Made by a program: the position numbers and the translations under genes. The notes below the pieces were generated by a model, which saw only the letters and a list, made by a program, of their open reading frames with translations, was not told the DNA's origin and ran no database searches. From JBFWIW01 sp050253535 (GTDB lineage: Bacteria; Bacillota; Clostridia; Oscillospirales; Oscillospiraceae), in NCBI GenBank assembly GCA_050253535.1, contig JBFWIW010000005.1:3515-67514 (forward strand): a stretch of 64,000 bases of DNA, written 5' to 3'. This document shows positions 31,770-41,182 of the stretch, in pieces. Each line of letters begins with the position of its first letter. Position 1 is the first letter of the stretch.

Positions 31770-33362
31770 TCAGCCATGACTTTTATGGTGTCTGTAGTTT
31801 GTTTGAAGCGTTGGTATTTTTTTTCTCTGCTCTTTGACGCCTGCTCTGCTCTTTAGCACGATGTGCGCTTTCTTGTAGAGATACCTGAGTTTGGCGAGGC
31901 GCAGGGCAAGGAAATAACAGCGGTCAATCTGTTTTTCGTATTTTAAAATATCTCTCTCAAAATGCTCCGCGAGCCTTATTAGCACGGAAAACTGCAGACA
32001 GTATATAAGCCGATACAGCGAGCGGCTCTCGGAGCTGCCCTCGCGCTGCCAGTATGCGTTAAACTGTTCTCCCATCGGCGCGTACATGATATCATCCATC
32101 TCAGCGGACGAAAAAAGTCCCTCATCAAGAGCCAATTGCACGATGTCTGTCCCGGGCAGGAAATTCAGTCCGTGGAGCTGCAGTTCAAAGGGCGCACGGA
32201 GCTTCTTTACAAGTTTATATGTCTCCATCAGATCGTCGAAAGTCTCGAACGGGTGTCTGACCATAAAGTCATAGCTTGCCCAAAAGACGCCGGAGCGCTT
32301 TATAATATCTGTTGCCTTTATTATTTCATCCTGGGTCTCATAGCGGTGGAAAACGTCACGCCGTATCCTCTCTGACCCGGACTGTATTCCCATAATAACC
32401 TCGTCGAGACCAGCGGAGACAAGTTTTTTAAGGACGGTTTCATCAACCATTTTGGGGTGCGACCATATCGTAAAGGGCAGGCCTATACGCTTTTTGTATT
32501 CTTTTACAAATTCGTCCACCCAGCCCGGGAGATTGGGGAATATCTCATCATAAAAATGTATGAATATCAGGTTCTTGCACTCGCTTTTGGCTACGACGAG
32601 CTCATCTATAACGCTCTTCACTGAACGTGTGCGCACATATTTCACACCTTCGGGAAAAAGTCGCCTCAAATTTATAGAGCAGCAATAAGAACATGTGAAA
32701 GGGCATCCGCGTGAGGCGATGACCTCATAGCTGAGCGTTTTAAGCTGTGGGTCTCCGCTTGTAATTGTGTCATTTTCGATAAATACGGCTCGCTGACTGT
32801 TCACCGTGGGAATGCCGTATACGTCTATATCCTCGCAGATGTCTCCTATGCCGTTTATTACGTTGTTTCCGCCTGAGCGATAGCAGAGAGAGGGAATATC
32901 TTCATAGCCTGTCCCGCTGCATATGGCGTCCGCGAGTCTGCAGACGGCGCGCTCTCCGTCACCTCGGACGACAAAGTCTGAACCGCGCTCCAGAAAATGT
33001 TCGGGAAACATCATCGCATAGGCCCCGCCACAGACGATGGGAATATCAAAAGCCTCTGTGACGGCGTGCATCACACGGTGTACAGTGTCGAGGTACATGG
33101 AACTCATAACGGAGAGGCCTATCAAAACGGGTTTCACCTCCCTTATCTGCGTGAGCAGAAGAGAGAGCTCGGCGTCAGTGGTTTCGCGCGGGGACATACT
33201 GTTGTAATCCTTATAAAAAACCAGCACGACTTCATAACCGGCCCTATTCAGCGCGGTTTGGAGATAACGCACGCCCAGTGCTTTTTTGTTATAGAAGGCT
33301 ATCAGCAGAGCAGTTCCGCGCGTTCTCTCCGTTGATTCACCGCTTTTTTGTTCACTGTCCAT
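31770..33362 (-). CDS. B12-binding radical SAM protein of unknown function
   Basis: A 530-residue protein. The N-terminal part is a cobalamin-binding Rossmann fold (LLIAFYNKKALGVRYL ... LIGLSVMSSMY; no classical DxHxxG is clear), followed by the radical SAM barrel with the cluster motif CPFTCSYCCS (C-x3-C-x2-C, about residues 224-231). The C-terminal region of about 150 residues is mostly helical and basic. Members of this large group methylate or rearrange unactivated carbons in many natural products and cofactors. No precursor peptide or biosynthetic genes are next to it, so the substrate is unknown. ATG at 33362 with GGAGC upstream. Confidence 0.8.
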   Translation of the reverse strand: MDSEQKSGESTERTRGTALLIAFYNKKALGVRYLQTALNRAGYEVVLVFYKDYNSMSPRETTDAELSLLLTQIREVKPVLIGLSVMSSMYLDTVHRVMHAVTEAFDIPIVCGGAYAMMFPEHFLERGSDFVVRGDGERAVCRLADAICSGTGYEDIPSLCYRSGGNNVINGIGDICEDIDVYGIPTVNSQRAVFIENDTITSGDPQLKTLSYEVIASRGCPFTCSYCCSINLRRLFPEGVKYVRTRSVKSVIDELVVAKSECKNLIFIHFYDEIFPNLPGWVDEFVKEYKKRIGLPFTIWSHPKMVDETVLKKLVSAGLDEVIMGIQSGSERIRRDVFHRYETQDEIIKATDIIKRSGVFWASYDFMVRHPFETFDDLMETYKLVKKLRAPFELQLHGLNFLPGTDIVQLALDEGLFSSAEMDDIMYAPMGEQFNAYWQREGSSESRSLYRLIYCLQFSVLIRLAEHFERDILKYEKQIDRCYFLALRLAKLRYLYKKAHIVLKSRAGVKEQRKKIPTLQTNYRHHKSHG

Positions 33363-33513
33363 TAAACGCTCCAATATATACTTAATTATCTGCGGAAATT
33401 CCGTCAATAATAAAAGTATTGTCAAAGCGTCCGTGATTTATGCCAGGGGGCTAAAAACGTCGGCCAGTACTGCTGGAACAAATTTGATATGGAGATAATT
33501 AACGGGGTATATG

Positions 33514-33546
33514 AAAAAAGCCAGACGCATCAAGCGTCTGGCTTTT
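33514..33546 (-). terminator. terminator of the rpiB operon
   Basis: A 13-bp stem of AAAAGCCAGACGC with GCGTCTGGCTTTT around ATCAA, followed by TTTTTT on the minus strand, just downstream of the small membrane protein gene. Confidence 0.8.
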
Positions 33547-33553
33547 GCTGCTT

Positions 33554-33784
33554 CTATTCTGCCTGTATTGAGCCCTCCGGCACAGCGTTGTCTTGCGCCG
33601 CTTCTTCAGAGAGCCAAGGCACGTCGAGATAAAGTCCGTCGGAGGTATAGACTATATATTTTTTGAAACCAAAGAAAACGCATATGGCGAGAGTGATAAG
33701 AAGGCAAATGAGCCCGAGGAGGGAGAGCAAGATTATCTTGACCGGTTTTCGCTTCCTATACACTTTTTTGCCGACATATGCCAT
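33554..33784 (-). CDS. small single-helix membrane protein
   Basis: A 76-residue hypothetical protein. A very basic N terminus (VGKKVYRKRKPVK) precedes one transmembrane helix at about 17-40 (IILLSLLGLICLLITLAICVFF); the rest is a short acidic outward segment. The positive-inside rule places the N terminus in the cytoplasm. I do not recognise the family. It has a strong AAGGAGG and lies 12 bases after rpiB in the same transcript. Confidence 0.7.
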   Translation of the reverse strand: MAYVGKKVYRKRKPVKIILLSLLGLICLLITLAICVFFGFKKYIVYTSDGLYLDVPWLSEEAAQDNAVPEGSIQAE

Positions 33785-33796
33785 GGCGCGCCTCCT

Positions 33797-34240
33797 TTAG
33801 TTCTTTTTCTCCAAATCCATCATAAGACCTATGCGGGTTGCATGCCTGCCGCCCTCAAATTCAGTGGAGAGAAAGGTGTCGACAATTTTAAGGGCAAGAC
33901 CCGCGCCGATGACGCGAGCTCCAAATGCGAGTATGTTTGCGTCGTTGTGCTTGCGGCACATTTCGGCCGAGAAGCAGTCGGAACAAAGAGCTGCGCGAAC
34001 GCCGTTTATCTTGTTTGCGGAGATGGAAATTCCGATGCCGGTGCCGCAGATAAGAATACCTTTACCGCATTCCCCGGAGACGACAGCCCTTGCGGCGGGT
34101 TCCGCGTAATCCGGATAATTGCAGCTTTTATTGGAATATGTTCCGAAATCGATGTATTCAATGCCAAGTGTGTCGAGATGTTTCTTTACTTCCTGCATCA
34201 GGTCGTATCCGCCGTGATCACAGCCAAGCGCCAGCTTCAT
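33797..34240 (-). CDS. rpiB: ribose 5-phosphate isomerase B
   Basis: A 147-residue enzyme converting ribose 5-phosphate and ribulose 5-phosphate. LALGCDHGGYDL at the N terminus, the GILICGTGIGISISANK active-site loop (catalytic Cys near residue 68) and the HNDANILAFGARV segment are complete. ATG with AAAGGA upstream. Together with rpe in this window it covers both isomerisations of the non-oxidative pentose phosphate branch. Confidence 0.95.
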   Translation of the reverse strand: MKLALGCDHGGYDLMQEVKKHLDTLGIEYIDFGTYSNKSCNYPDYAEPAARAVVSGECGKGILICGTGIGISISANKINGVRAALCSDCFSAEMCRKHNDANILAFGARVIGAGLALKIVDTFLSTEFEGGRHATRIGLMMDLEKKN

Positions 34241-34338
34241 TTTTACAGGTCCTTTCCGGTTTTAATATGATATGAGAATTATTGTATGCCTCAAGGCGCG
34301 GTAAAATTTATAAATATTATACCTTATAATGGGATTTA

Positions 34339-35175
34339 TCAATACATCGTCAGTTTGCGGAGCCGTATGAATTCGCGCCTGCGGTTTTTAAAGGTGGTGA
34401 CGAAACGGAAGCCCGCCTCTTCAAGAAGTTCATAGGCCTCTTTTATGCCGGTTCCTACCGCATCGGCTGTGTGCGCGTCTGAGCCGACTGTGACAACCTC
34501 GCCGCCGCACTCGCGATAGAGCTTTAACAGAGGCAGGGAAGGTATTGTCGAATGAAGTTTATCCCGCAGGCCGGATGTGTTTATCTCTATGCCGATGCCG
34601 TTTCGGGCGATGAGGTGAAAGAGATCTTTTATCCTGTCGGTGAAATCAAGCATGTCCACTGTATAACCCTGTCTTATCATATAGCGGTTTGTGTAACCGA
34701 AGTGGCCGAGAACGTCGCAGCAGCCTGAATGCGCTACCTCAAAACACTCGCCGATATATTTGTCAAAGAGCTCGCGGCACATTTCATCGCTGTCATACTT
34801 GAGAAAGTAGAAATCATTCATATCTCGCAGATTGTGAACGGAACCTATAACAAAGTCGAGGCAATCCATGGATGCGATACGCTCAGCATCCTCAAGATGG
34901 TGGTTAATTGCCGACAGTTCAACGCCAAAGCGGAGATTCAGCCGCCCGTCCATAGTAGCTTTAACACTATCGAAGCACGCGCGCATTTCATCCCATCTAC
35001 TGAAGGCGTGGGGATCGTAAAAAACCCCCTCCGGCTTGCAGTATTCAATGTCCACATGGTCGGTAAAACATATTTGCGACATCCCTCTTTTCACCGCAGC
35101 CTCGGCCATTTCGGCCATGGACACATGTGCGTCGGGAGAGAACTCAGTATGCACATGATAGTCTGCCAGAAACAC
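34339..35175 (-). CDS. hisJ: histidinol-phosphatase (PHP/HisJ family)
   Basis: A 278-residue PHP-fold phosphatase. Metal-ligand motifs: DYHVHTEFS (about 4-12), FTDHVD (36-41), GVELSA (Glu), GSVHN and VGSDAH near the C terminus. HisJ-type enzymes remove phosphate from histidinol phosphate in histidine synthesis. No other his gene is adjacent, so a different phosphate ester is possible. It uses a GTG start with GGAG about 10 bases upstream. Confidence 0.8.
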   Translation of the reverse strand: MFLADYHVHTEFSPDAHVSMAEMAEAAVKRGMSQICFTDHVDIEYCKPEGVFYDPHAFSRWDEMRACFDSVKATMDGRLNLRFGVELSAINHHLEDAERIASMDCLDFVIGSVHNLRDMNDFYFLKYDSDEMCRELFDKYIGECFEVAHSGCCDVLGHFGYTNRYMIRQGYTVDMLDFTDRIKDLFHLIARNGIGIEINTSGLRDKLHSTIPSLPLLKLYRECGGEVVTVGSDAHTADAVGTGIKEAYELLEEAGFRFVTTFKNRRREFIRLRKLTMY

Positions 35176-35403
35176 TGTAAGATCACTCCAAGAATTTTTT
35201 TGGGCAGTTTATTTCGACGTCGCTCAGGTCGCCGGGACGATTAAGCGTAAAAAGCACTTGTAGAATAATATCAGGATGAGGCTAAAAAGTAAACGATTTT
35301 CCTTTGATTTATTTATTTTTGTTGTTATTGCAGTAAAAAGGGTGTATAAAAACAGTTTTTTTGCACGGACTGAAAGTCTCGGGCCATCTAAAAGAACAGC
35401 TTT
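35176..35403. other. gene-free spacer upstream of the HisJ-like gene
   Basis: An AT-rich 228-bp segment separating the HisJ-like gene from the heat-shock operon, both on the minus strand. No reading frame is supported; a T-rich stretch near 35300-35330 may end or start transcripts but gives no clear hairpin. Confidence 0.3.
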
Positions 35404-35889
35404 TTAAGAACTGACGACATCGGCGGTTAAGCCATTCGTCAGGAAAATGAGATCGTTCGGTGCGAGTTCAATCTGATATCCTATCTTTCCGGCTGAGACG
35501 ATAACGGTTTCCAGAAGTATGATCTCCTCCTCATAGACTGTAGTGAATTGCTTTTTCATACCGACGGGGCTGCATCCGCCGTGCACATACCCGGTGAGGG
35601 GCAGAAGTTCCGCCTGCTTTATCATCACGATGGACTTTTCACCGACGGTTTTTGCCGCTTTCTTGAGGTCGAGTTCCGCATCGACGGGAATGACGAATAT
35701 GTAATTGGATTTTGAAGCGCCTTTCGTCACAAGGGTCTTGTATATCATATATGGAGGGACGCCTAAAAGCCCGGCGACGGCGACGCCGGAAATAGCACCG
35801 CTCTCATGCGAATATTCGTGTGCCGTGTAGGCTATGTCACTATGTTCCAGTATGCGCATAACGTTTGTCTTGTAATCTGTCTTTGACAT
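35404..35889 (-). CDS. ybaK: Cys-tRNA(Pro)/aminoacyl-tRNA deacylase, YbaK/EbsC family
   Basis: A 161-residue trans-editing domain protein that hydrolyses mischarged Cys-tRNA(Pro) in E. coli. The conserved catalytic Lys region is YKTLVTKG (about 49-56), and the substrate-pocket GYVHGGCSPVGMKK motif is at about 97-110. The ATG at 35889 has GAGGAAA upstream. It follows dnaJ by 55 bp and is probably the last gene of the hrcA operon or a separately started one. Confidence 0.9.
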   Translation of the reverse strand: MSKTDYKTNVMRILEHSDIAYTAHEYSHESGAISGVAVAGLLGVPPYMIYKTLVTKGASKSNYIFVIPVDAELDLKKAAKTVGEKSIVMIKQAELLPLTGYVHGGCSPVGMKKQFTTVYEEEIILLETVIVSAGKIGYQIELAPNDLIFLTNGLTADVVSS

Positions 35890-35944
35890 AAAATTTCCTC
35901 TTGCATTAACGCAGGCAGCCGCAGGGTTACCTGCGGCTCCGGCA

Positions 35945-37081
35945 TTATTTCTTCTTTTTTCCCTTTTCGAAAAATCGAGGAGGCTTTGCGGAGGCTCCGC
36001 CATCCATTGAGTCGTCAAATTTACGGAGGAGCTCCTTCTGTTCGCTTGTGAGGTTTCGTGGTATATTGACGGTTACAGTGACGTACTGGTCTCCGCGCCC
36101 GCTCCCATGCAGGTGGGGGATGCCCTTACCTCGAAGGCGGAAAACTGTACCGGATTGGGTACCTTCCGGAATAGAATACTTGACTTTTCCGTCAAGAGTG
36201 GGGACTTCAACTTCGCTGCCTAGTATCGCCTGGCCGACGGTTATGGGCATTTCATAGAGAACAGATGTCCCTTCTCTTGTGAAAAGGGGATGGGCACGCA
36301 CCGAGATGTTTATGAGAAGGTCGCCGGCAGGGCCACCGTTTAATCCGGCGCTACCCTGCCCTCGCAGGGATATGGTCTGCCCGTCGTCTATACCCTCGGG
36401 AATACTGACGCTTATGTTTTTCTGGCGGCGCACAAAACCGGCGCCATTACACGTTTTGCAGGGCTTAAGTATTATCTTGCCTCGGCCCGAGCAGCGCGGG
36501 CACTCCGCAGAGGTCTGCATAACGCCGAACGGTGTGCGCTGCTGGGTGCGGACTGTACCTGCACCTCCGCAATTTGAACATGTTTCCGCCGTTGTCCCAG
36601 GTTCGCAGCCGGAGCCGGAACAGGTATCGCAACGTTCTATGCGCGAGACGCTGACAGACTTTTCACAGCCGAAAGCAGCCTCTTCAAAGGAGATGGCAAT
36701 ACCGGCGCGGATAGTTTCACCGCGCCTGGGGGCGTTCCTGTTTTTTGAAGTGCTTCCGCCGAAACCACCGCCGAAAATAGATCCGAAGATATCGCCAAGG
36801 TCGAAGTCCATCCCGCCGAAGCCGCCGCCGAAGCCGCCTGCCCCGAAATTGGGGTCCACGCCGGAATGGCCGAATTGGTCATATTTCGACTTTTTGTCGG
36901 CGTCGGAGAGAACTTCATACGCCTCGTTTACTTCTTTGAAGCGTGCCTCTGCGCCCTTGTCGTCAGGATGCAGATCAGGATGGTGCTCCTTGGCCAGCTT
37001 GCGGTATGCTTTTTTGATATCGGCTTCTGAGGCGTCCTTTGAGAGCCCGAGCACTTCGTAGTAATCTCTTTTATCTGCCAT
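35945..37081 (-). CDS. dnaJ: chaperone protein DnaJ
   Basis: A 378-residue Hsp40 co-chaperone. J domain (1-70) with the HPD motif (KEHHPDLH, about 32-39), a Gly/Phe-rich linker (about 75-115), a zinc-finger domain with four CxxCxGxG-like repeats (starting CDTCSGSG), then the C-terminal substrate-binding domain. Stimulates the DnaK ATPase. Start at ATG 37081 with AGGTGA upstream; the longer frame would enter the spacer hairpin. Confidence 0.97.
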   Translation of the reverse strand: MADKRDYYEVLGLSKDASEADIKKAYRKLAKEHHPDLHPDDKGAEARFKEVNEAYEVLSDADKKSKYDQFGHSGVDPNFGAGGFGGGFGGMDFDLGDIFGSIFGGGFGGSTSKNRNAPRRGETIRAGIAISFEEAAFGCEKSVSVSRIERCDTCSGSGCEPGTTAETCSNCGGAGTVRTQQRTPFGVMQTSAECPRCSGRGKIILKPCKTCNGAGFVRRQKNISVSIPEGIDDGQTISLRGQGSAGLNGGPAGDLLINISVRAHPLFTREGTSVLYEMPITVGQAILGSEVEVPTLDGKVKYSIPEGTQSGTVFRLRGKGIPHLHGSGRGDQYVTVTVNIPRNLTSEQKELLRKFDDSMDGGASAKPPRFFEKGKKKK

Positions 37082-37101
37082 AGAATCACCTGTACATTTC
37101 A

Positions 37102-37131
37102 TGGCTCCCCCCTGCCTGGAGGGAGGAGCCA
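37102..37131 (-). other. hairpin between dnaK and dnaJ
   Basis: TGGCTCC-c-CCC pairs with GGG-a-GGAGCCA in the dnaK-dnaJ spacer. No T-run follows; hairpins here often set different message levels for dnaK and dnaJ. Confidence 0.45.
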
Positions 37132-37251
37132 AAATTATGGGATATTACCCGCAAGGCAGGTAAAATATTTTAAATTGAGTCCTTTTATCGCTGTTGAAAT
37201 GGTAACAGAAAAAGCCGACTCATTATCTTATGAATTCCATTTAAGGGATAA

Positions 37252-39117
37252 TTATTTGTCTTTGTCGTCGTCAACAACTTTGTAATCCGCGTCATAGTAT
37301 TCGCCGCCGCCCGGGTTCTGGCCTCCGGGATTCTGACCATCGACGTTGGGGTCATAGCCGGCGCCGCCCTGCGCGCCGTTCGGGTTTGCCTGCTGATAGA
37401 GCTTTTCGGAGACCGCGTAGAATGCTTTCTGCAGATCTTCGGTAGCGGCCTTAATGGCGTCGATGTCAGTGCCGGAGAGAGCCGATTTGACCTTGGAGAC
37501 AGCACTCTCGACGGAGGATTTATCCGCTGAATCTATCTTGTCACCCATTTCTGACAGAGCTTTCTCACTTTGATAGACCATCTGGTCCGCCTGATTGCGA
37601 ACGTCGATCTCTTCCTTGCGCTTTGAGTCCTCTTGAGCATACTTCTCCGCTTCGCGGACCGCCTTTTCGATATCGTCCTTGGAGAGGTTAGTCGAGGAGG
37701 TGATTGTTATATGCTGTTCTTTGCCGGTTCCGAGATCCTTTGCCGAGACGTTCACGATACCGTTTGCGTCAATGTCGAAGGTGACCTCTATCTGCGGTAC
37801 GCCGCGGCGCGCAGGGGCAATACCGTCCAGATGGAAACGGCCGAGGGACTTGTTGTATACGGCCATCTCTCGCTCACCCTGCAGGACGTTCACCTCAACA
37901 GACGTCTGGTTGTCGGCCGCGGTGGAGAAAACCTGGCTCTTTTTGCTTGGAATTGTGGTGTTTCTCTCTATGAGTTTTGTGAATACGCCGCCCAAAGTCT
38001 CAATACCGAGTGAGAGCGGGGTGACGTCAAGAAGGAGGATACCCTCGACATCACCGCCGAGAACGCCACCCTGAATGGCCGCGCCGACAGCGACGCACTC
38101 GTCAGGATTTATGCCCTTGAAGGGGTCTTTACCGGTTATCTTTTTAACTGCGTCCTGAACGGCGGGGATACGAGTGGATCCGCCGACAAGCAGCACCTTT
38201 GAAAGCTGGGAAGCGTTCAGACCTGAATCTGAGAGTGCCTGATTGACAGGACCCATAGTTTTTTCCACCAGATGGTTCGTAAGCTCGTTGAATTTAGCTT
38301 TCGTGAGGGTCACGTCCAGGTGCTTCGGCCCGGTCGCATCGGCGGTGATATACGGCAGATTTATGTTGGTGCTTGTGACGCCGGAGAGCTCAATCTTTGC
38401 CTTCTCTGCGGCCTCGCGCAGCCTCTGCATGGCAACCCTGTCGCCGGAGAGGTCGACGCCCGAACTGCGCTTGAATTCTTTTACGAGATAGTTCATTACG
38501 CAATCGTCAAAATCATCGCCTCCAAGGCGGGTGTCGCCCGCGGTCGCGAGGACTTCGATGACACCGTCGCCGATCTCAAGGATGGAAACGTCGAACGTAC
38601 CGCCGCCGAGGTCGTAAACCATGATCTTCTGGTCAGACTCCTTGTCTAGTCCGTAAGCAAGAGCCGCCGCGGTTGGCTCGTTAATGATTCGTTTTACATC
38701 AAGACCGGCAATTTTGCCGGCGTCCTTTGTCGCCTGGCGCTGGGAGTCGTTAAAATATGCGGGAACAGTAATGACGGCCTCGGTGACAGTGGTTCCGAGA
38801 TAGCTCTCCGCGTCGGCCTTGAGCTTCTGCAGGATCATTGCCGAAATCTCCTGAGGTGTGTAATTTTTCGAGTCAATGGACACCTTATAGGCGGAGCCCA
38901 TCTCACGTTTTATTGAAGAGATTGTGCGGTCGGGATTTGTGATGGCCTGACGTTTTGCAACCTGGCCGACCATTCGCTCGCCGTCTTTAGAAAACGCCAC
39001 TACTGACGGGGTTGTTCTGGCGCCCTCGGCATTTGCTATGACCACGGGCTCACCGCCCTCAATAACAGCTACGCAGGAATTTGTAGTACCGAGATCGATA
39101 CCAATAATTTTACCCAT
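37252..39117 (-). CDS. dnaK: chaperone protein DnaK (Hsp70)
   Basis: A 621-residue Hsp70. The ATPase domain begins [14 protein letters not shown] (about 4-17), contains [11 protein letters not shown] and GGSTRIPAV, and is followed by the peptide-binding domain ([12 protein letters not shown] near 365) and a Gly/Asn/Asp-rich tail ending in VVDDDKDK. The start is the ATG at 39117 (GGAGG upstream). Third gene of the CIRCE-controlled operon. Confidence 0.98.
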   Translation of the reverse strand: MGKIIGIDLGTTNSCVAVIEGGEPVVIANAEGARTTPSVVAFSKDGERMVGQVAKRQAITNPDRTISSIKREMGSAYKVSIDSKNYTPQEISAMILQKLKADAESYLGTTVTEAVITVPAYFNDSQRQATKDAGKIAGLDVKRIINEPTAAALAYGLDKESDQKIMVYDLGGGTFDVSILEIGDGVIEVLATAGDTRLGGDDFDDCVMNYLVKEFKRSSGVDLSGDRVAMQRLREAAEKAKIELSGVTSTNINLPYITADATGPKHLDVTLTKAKFNELTNHLVEKTMGPVNQALSDSGLNASQLSKVLLVGGSTRIPAVQDAVKKITGKDPFKGINPDECVAVGAAIQGGVLGGDVEGILLLDVTPLSLGIETLGGVFTKLIERNTTIPSKKSQVFSTAADNQTSVEVNVLQGEREMAVYNKSLGRFHLDGIAPARRGVPQIEVTFDIDANGIVNVSAKDLGTGKEQHITITSSTNLSKDDIEKAVREAEKYAQEDSKRKEEIDVRNQADQMVYQSEKALSEMGDKIDSADKSSVESAVSKVKSALSGTDIDAIKAATEDLQKAFYAVSEKLYQQANPNGAQGGAGYDPNVDGQNPGGQNPGGGEYYDADYKVVDDDKDK

Positions 39118-39177
39118 GATATATACCTCCAAACTTTAATTTGTTGTCAATCTGTTGTGTAGACCTTATATATAAAA

Positions 39178-39753
39178 TTAATTTGCTACCTTGACCAAAC
39201 TGCACCGGATGATTTTGTCACCGAGCATGAAGCCCTTTTCAAATTCCTCGACGATAATATTTTCTCCGCAATTTTCGTCCTCAATGTGCATGACCGCATT
39301 GTGCTTCTGCGGATCGAAAATTTCCCCTTCTGCTGGGATCTCTGTGACGCCGAATTTAGATAGTATCTCCTGAAGTTGGGTCATCGTCATTTCGACGCCT
39401 TTTTTAAACGCCGTGTCCGTCGTCTCATGTCGGAGAGCCCTTGCAAGATTATCATAGACGGGCAGCATTCTGAATATCGTCTCGCCCCGGATATCGGTAA
39501 ATAATGCCTCGCGCTCTTTTTGGCTGCGCTTTCTGAAGTTGTCGTATTCGGCGGCGAGCCGTAGATAACGGTCATGTTCGGCTTTAAACTCATCTTCAAA
39601 GGACGGCTTATCGGGTACGGAAGCTTCCACTTTTCCTCCGGAGGCCTCTGCCGCTGGGATTTCCGCATCATTCAGCACTTCGGCTGCCTCAGCCGCCGCT
39701 TTCTTTTCTGCGGGATTTTCATTTATTGGTTTATCATTTTTCTTTGTTGCCAA
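39178..39753 (-). CDS. grpE: nucleotide exchange factor GrpE
   Basis: A 191-residue DnaK partner that releases ADP. An acidic, Ala/Glu-rich disordered N terminus (about 1-55) precedes the long coiled coil (YLRLAAEYDNFRKRSQKER, about 61-79) and the C-terminal beta domain with GEIFDPQKHNAVMHIED. The start codon is TTG at 39753, placed by AGGAG 9 bases upstream. Confidence 0.96.
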   Translation of the reverse strand: MATKKNDKPINENPAEKKAAAEAAEVLNDAEIPAAEASGGKVEASVPDKPSFEDEFKAEHDRYLRLAAEYDNFRKRSQKEREALFTDIRGETIFRMLPVYDNLARALRHETTDTAFKKGVEMTMTQLQEILSKFGVTEIPAEGEIFDPQKHNAVMHIEDENCGENIIVEEFEKGFMLGDKIIRCSLVKVAN

Positions 39754-39776
39754 TTATTTCATCTCCTGTAATAGAG

Positions 39777-40844
39777 CTAGTGCTCCTTATCGCTGCCGCC
39801 TAATTTCGGGGGCGGTATATCCCTGCCGGAAAGCAGCCAACCAAGTCCTCTTGCTATATATGAGAGCCGCGCAGCGACTCTGGAGTAGTTCATCCGCGTG
39901 GGGCCTACCACTCCGATGAGGCCCTGCATACTGTCTCCCGCGTTATATCTCGCGACGACTAAGCTGGAATCCTTGAGCTCATCCGCAAGATTTTCGGGGC
40001 CTATAGTTATTTTAAGATCGCTCTCCTCCTCCGGAGTGGGGAGCTTTAAAAGCTCGCTTTCATCAGAAAGATAATCAAGTATACGGTGCGCCTTTGACAC
40101 GTCTCGGAATTCCGGATACTGCAGAAACTGTGACGCCCCGGTGAGATATGCCTCGCTGTTTTTCATCTCGCCTAAAACTTCTATCGCAAAGCTGGCTATG
40201 ACGGCGACAAGGCCGACAGTATCCCGGGTTGCTCGCTCTATAGCGTCAATAAGCTTCGGCGTTATTTTATCGTCCGTTATTCCGGTAAAACTTGCGTTAA
40301 ATACTGTGGAAAGTTTTATAAGCATATCCTGATCGATGGATCCGGGTATATGGACAAGCTTGTTCTTTACGGAGTGGTTGGAGAGCATGACGACTATAAT
40401 GAAGGTGTTGGGCTCGACACATATCAGGTCGAAGCGGGATATGGTCACCTGCTGCGCGACGGTTGCAAGCGCGTAAGCCGGATAGTTCGTAAGCCGGGAG
40501 GTAAGCCTGCCCGCGTCGGTAATTATCCTGTCAAGCTGCTGCATACGCTGACGCAGTCCGCGGTTAATCTCCTCTGTCTCCTCAAGGGAGAGCTTGTGGC
40601 GGCGCATTAACTCATTCACATAGATTCGGTAACCCTGCGGCGATGGAATGCGCCCTGCGGAGGTATGGGGTTTTTCAAGAAAGCCCATGGCCTCAAGCTC
40701 GGACATCTCGTTTCTGATGGTGGCCGAGGAGAGACCGAGACCCGCATCCTGAGCTATGGACTTTGAACCAACGGGCTCGGCGGTCTCAATATAATCGTCG
40801 ATTATGGCTCTCAGTATTGTCTTTTTACGTTCACTGATATCCAT
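39777..40844 (-). CDS. hrcA: heat-inducible transcription repressor HrcA
   Basis: A 355-residue repressor that binds the CIRCE element and depends on GroEL for activity in known systems. N-terminal winged helix (YIETAEPVGSKSIAQ ... SSATIRNEMSELEAMGFLEKPHTSAGRIPS) followed by a GAF-like domain. The ATG at 40844 is preferred (GGAG 6 bases upstream). First gene of the hrcA-grpE-dnaK-dnaJ operon, directly downstream of its own operator. Confidence 0.97.
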   Translation of the reverse strand: MDISERKKTILRAIIDDYIETAEPVGSKSIAQDAGLGLSSATIRNEMSELEAMGFLEKPHTSAGRIPSPQGYRIYVNELMRRHKLSLEETEEINRGLRQRMQQLDRIITDAGRLTSRLTNYPAYALATVAQQVTISRFDLICVEPNTFIIVVMLSNHSVKNKLVHIPGSIDQDMLIKLSTVFNASFTGITDDKITPKLIDAIERATRDTVGLVAVIASFAIEVLGEMKNSEAYLTGASQFLQYPEFRDVSKAHRILDYLSDESELLKLPTPEEESDLKITIGPENLADELKDSSLVVARYNAGDSMQGLIGVVGPTRMNYSRVAARLSYIARGLGWLLSGRDIPPPKLGGSDKEH

Positions 40845-40886
40845 ATGATGCTCCAAATCAATTAGCTTTAACGTAAGTTTCTGCGT

Positions 40887-40913
40887 TTAGCACTCGACTG
40901 CCTCGAGTGCTAA
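40887..40913. promoter_or_regulatory. CIRCE operator
   Basis: TTAGCACTC (40887-40895), 9-base spacer, GAGTGCTAA (40905-40913): an exact match to the CIRCE consensus, at the transcription start of hrcA. Binding site for HrcA. Confidence 0.97.
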
Positions 40914-40917
40914 ACAT

Positions 40918-40946
40918 AATTTAGCACTACGGTCAGGGAATGTCAA
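40918..40946 (-). promoter_or_regulatory. sigma-A promoter of the hrcA operon
   Basis: Minus strand: TTGACA (40941-40946), 17-nt spacer, TAAATT (40918-40923). CIRCE follows immediately, so HrcA would block initiation. Confidence 0.8.
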
Positions 40947-41077
40947 GGCCTGCCAAAACGTTTTTTGTAAACAAACTGTGACAAGAAATGCGGTTTTGAC
41001 TGTCCCGGTTTTGAAGTTCCAGAAAAATACGCCTTTACTTTTATATCGAAATCTTTTAAAATCGAATGAGTATGGCG

Positions 41078-41086
41078 TGTTATACT
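41078..41086 (+). promoter_or_regulatory. extended -10 promoter of the DUF1015 gene
   Basis: TG-T-TATACT with no good -35. The leader of about 90 nt contains an imperfect hairpin (AAGC...GCGT/ACGCGCTT, 41110-41134). Confidence 0.4.
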
Positions 41087-41182
41087 AAAAGCCCGCCAAT
41101 GGAAAAAGTTAAGCGCTGCGTGAAAATACGCGCTTTGATGCGGCATTGTTTTGCAGCGTTATGCTTTAAGGAGGAACCCCAA

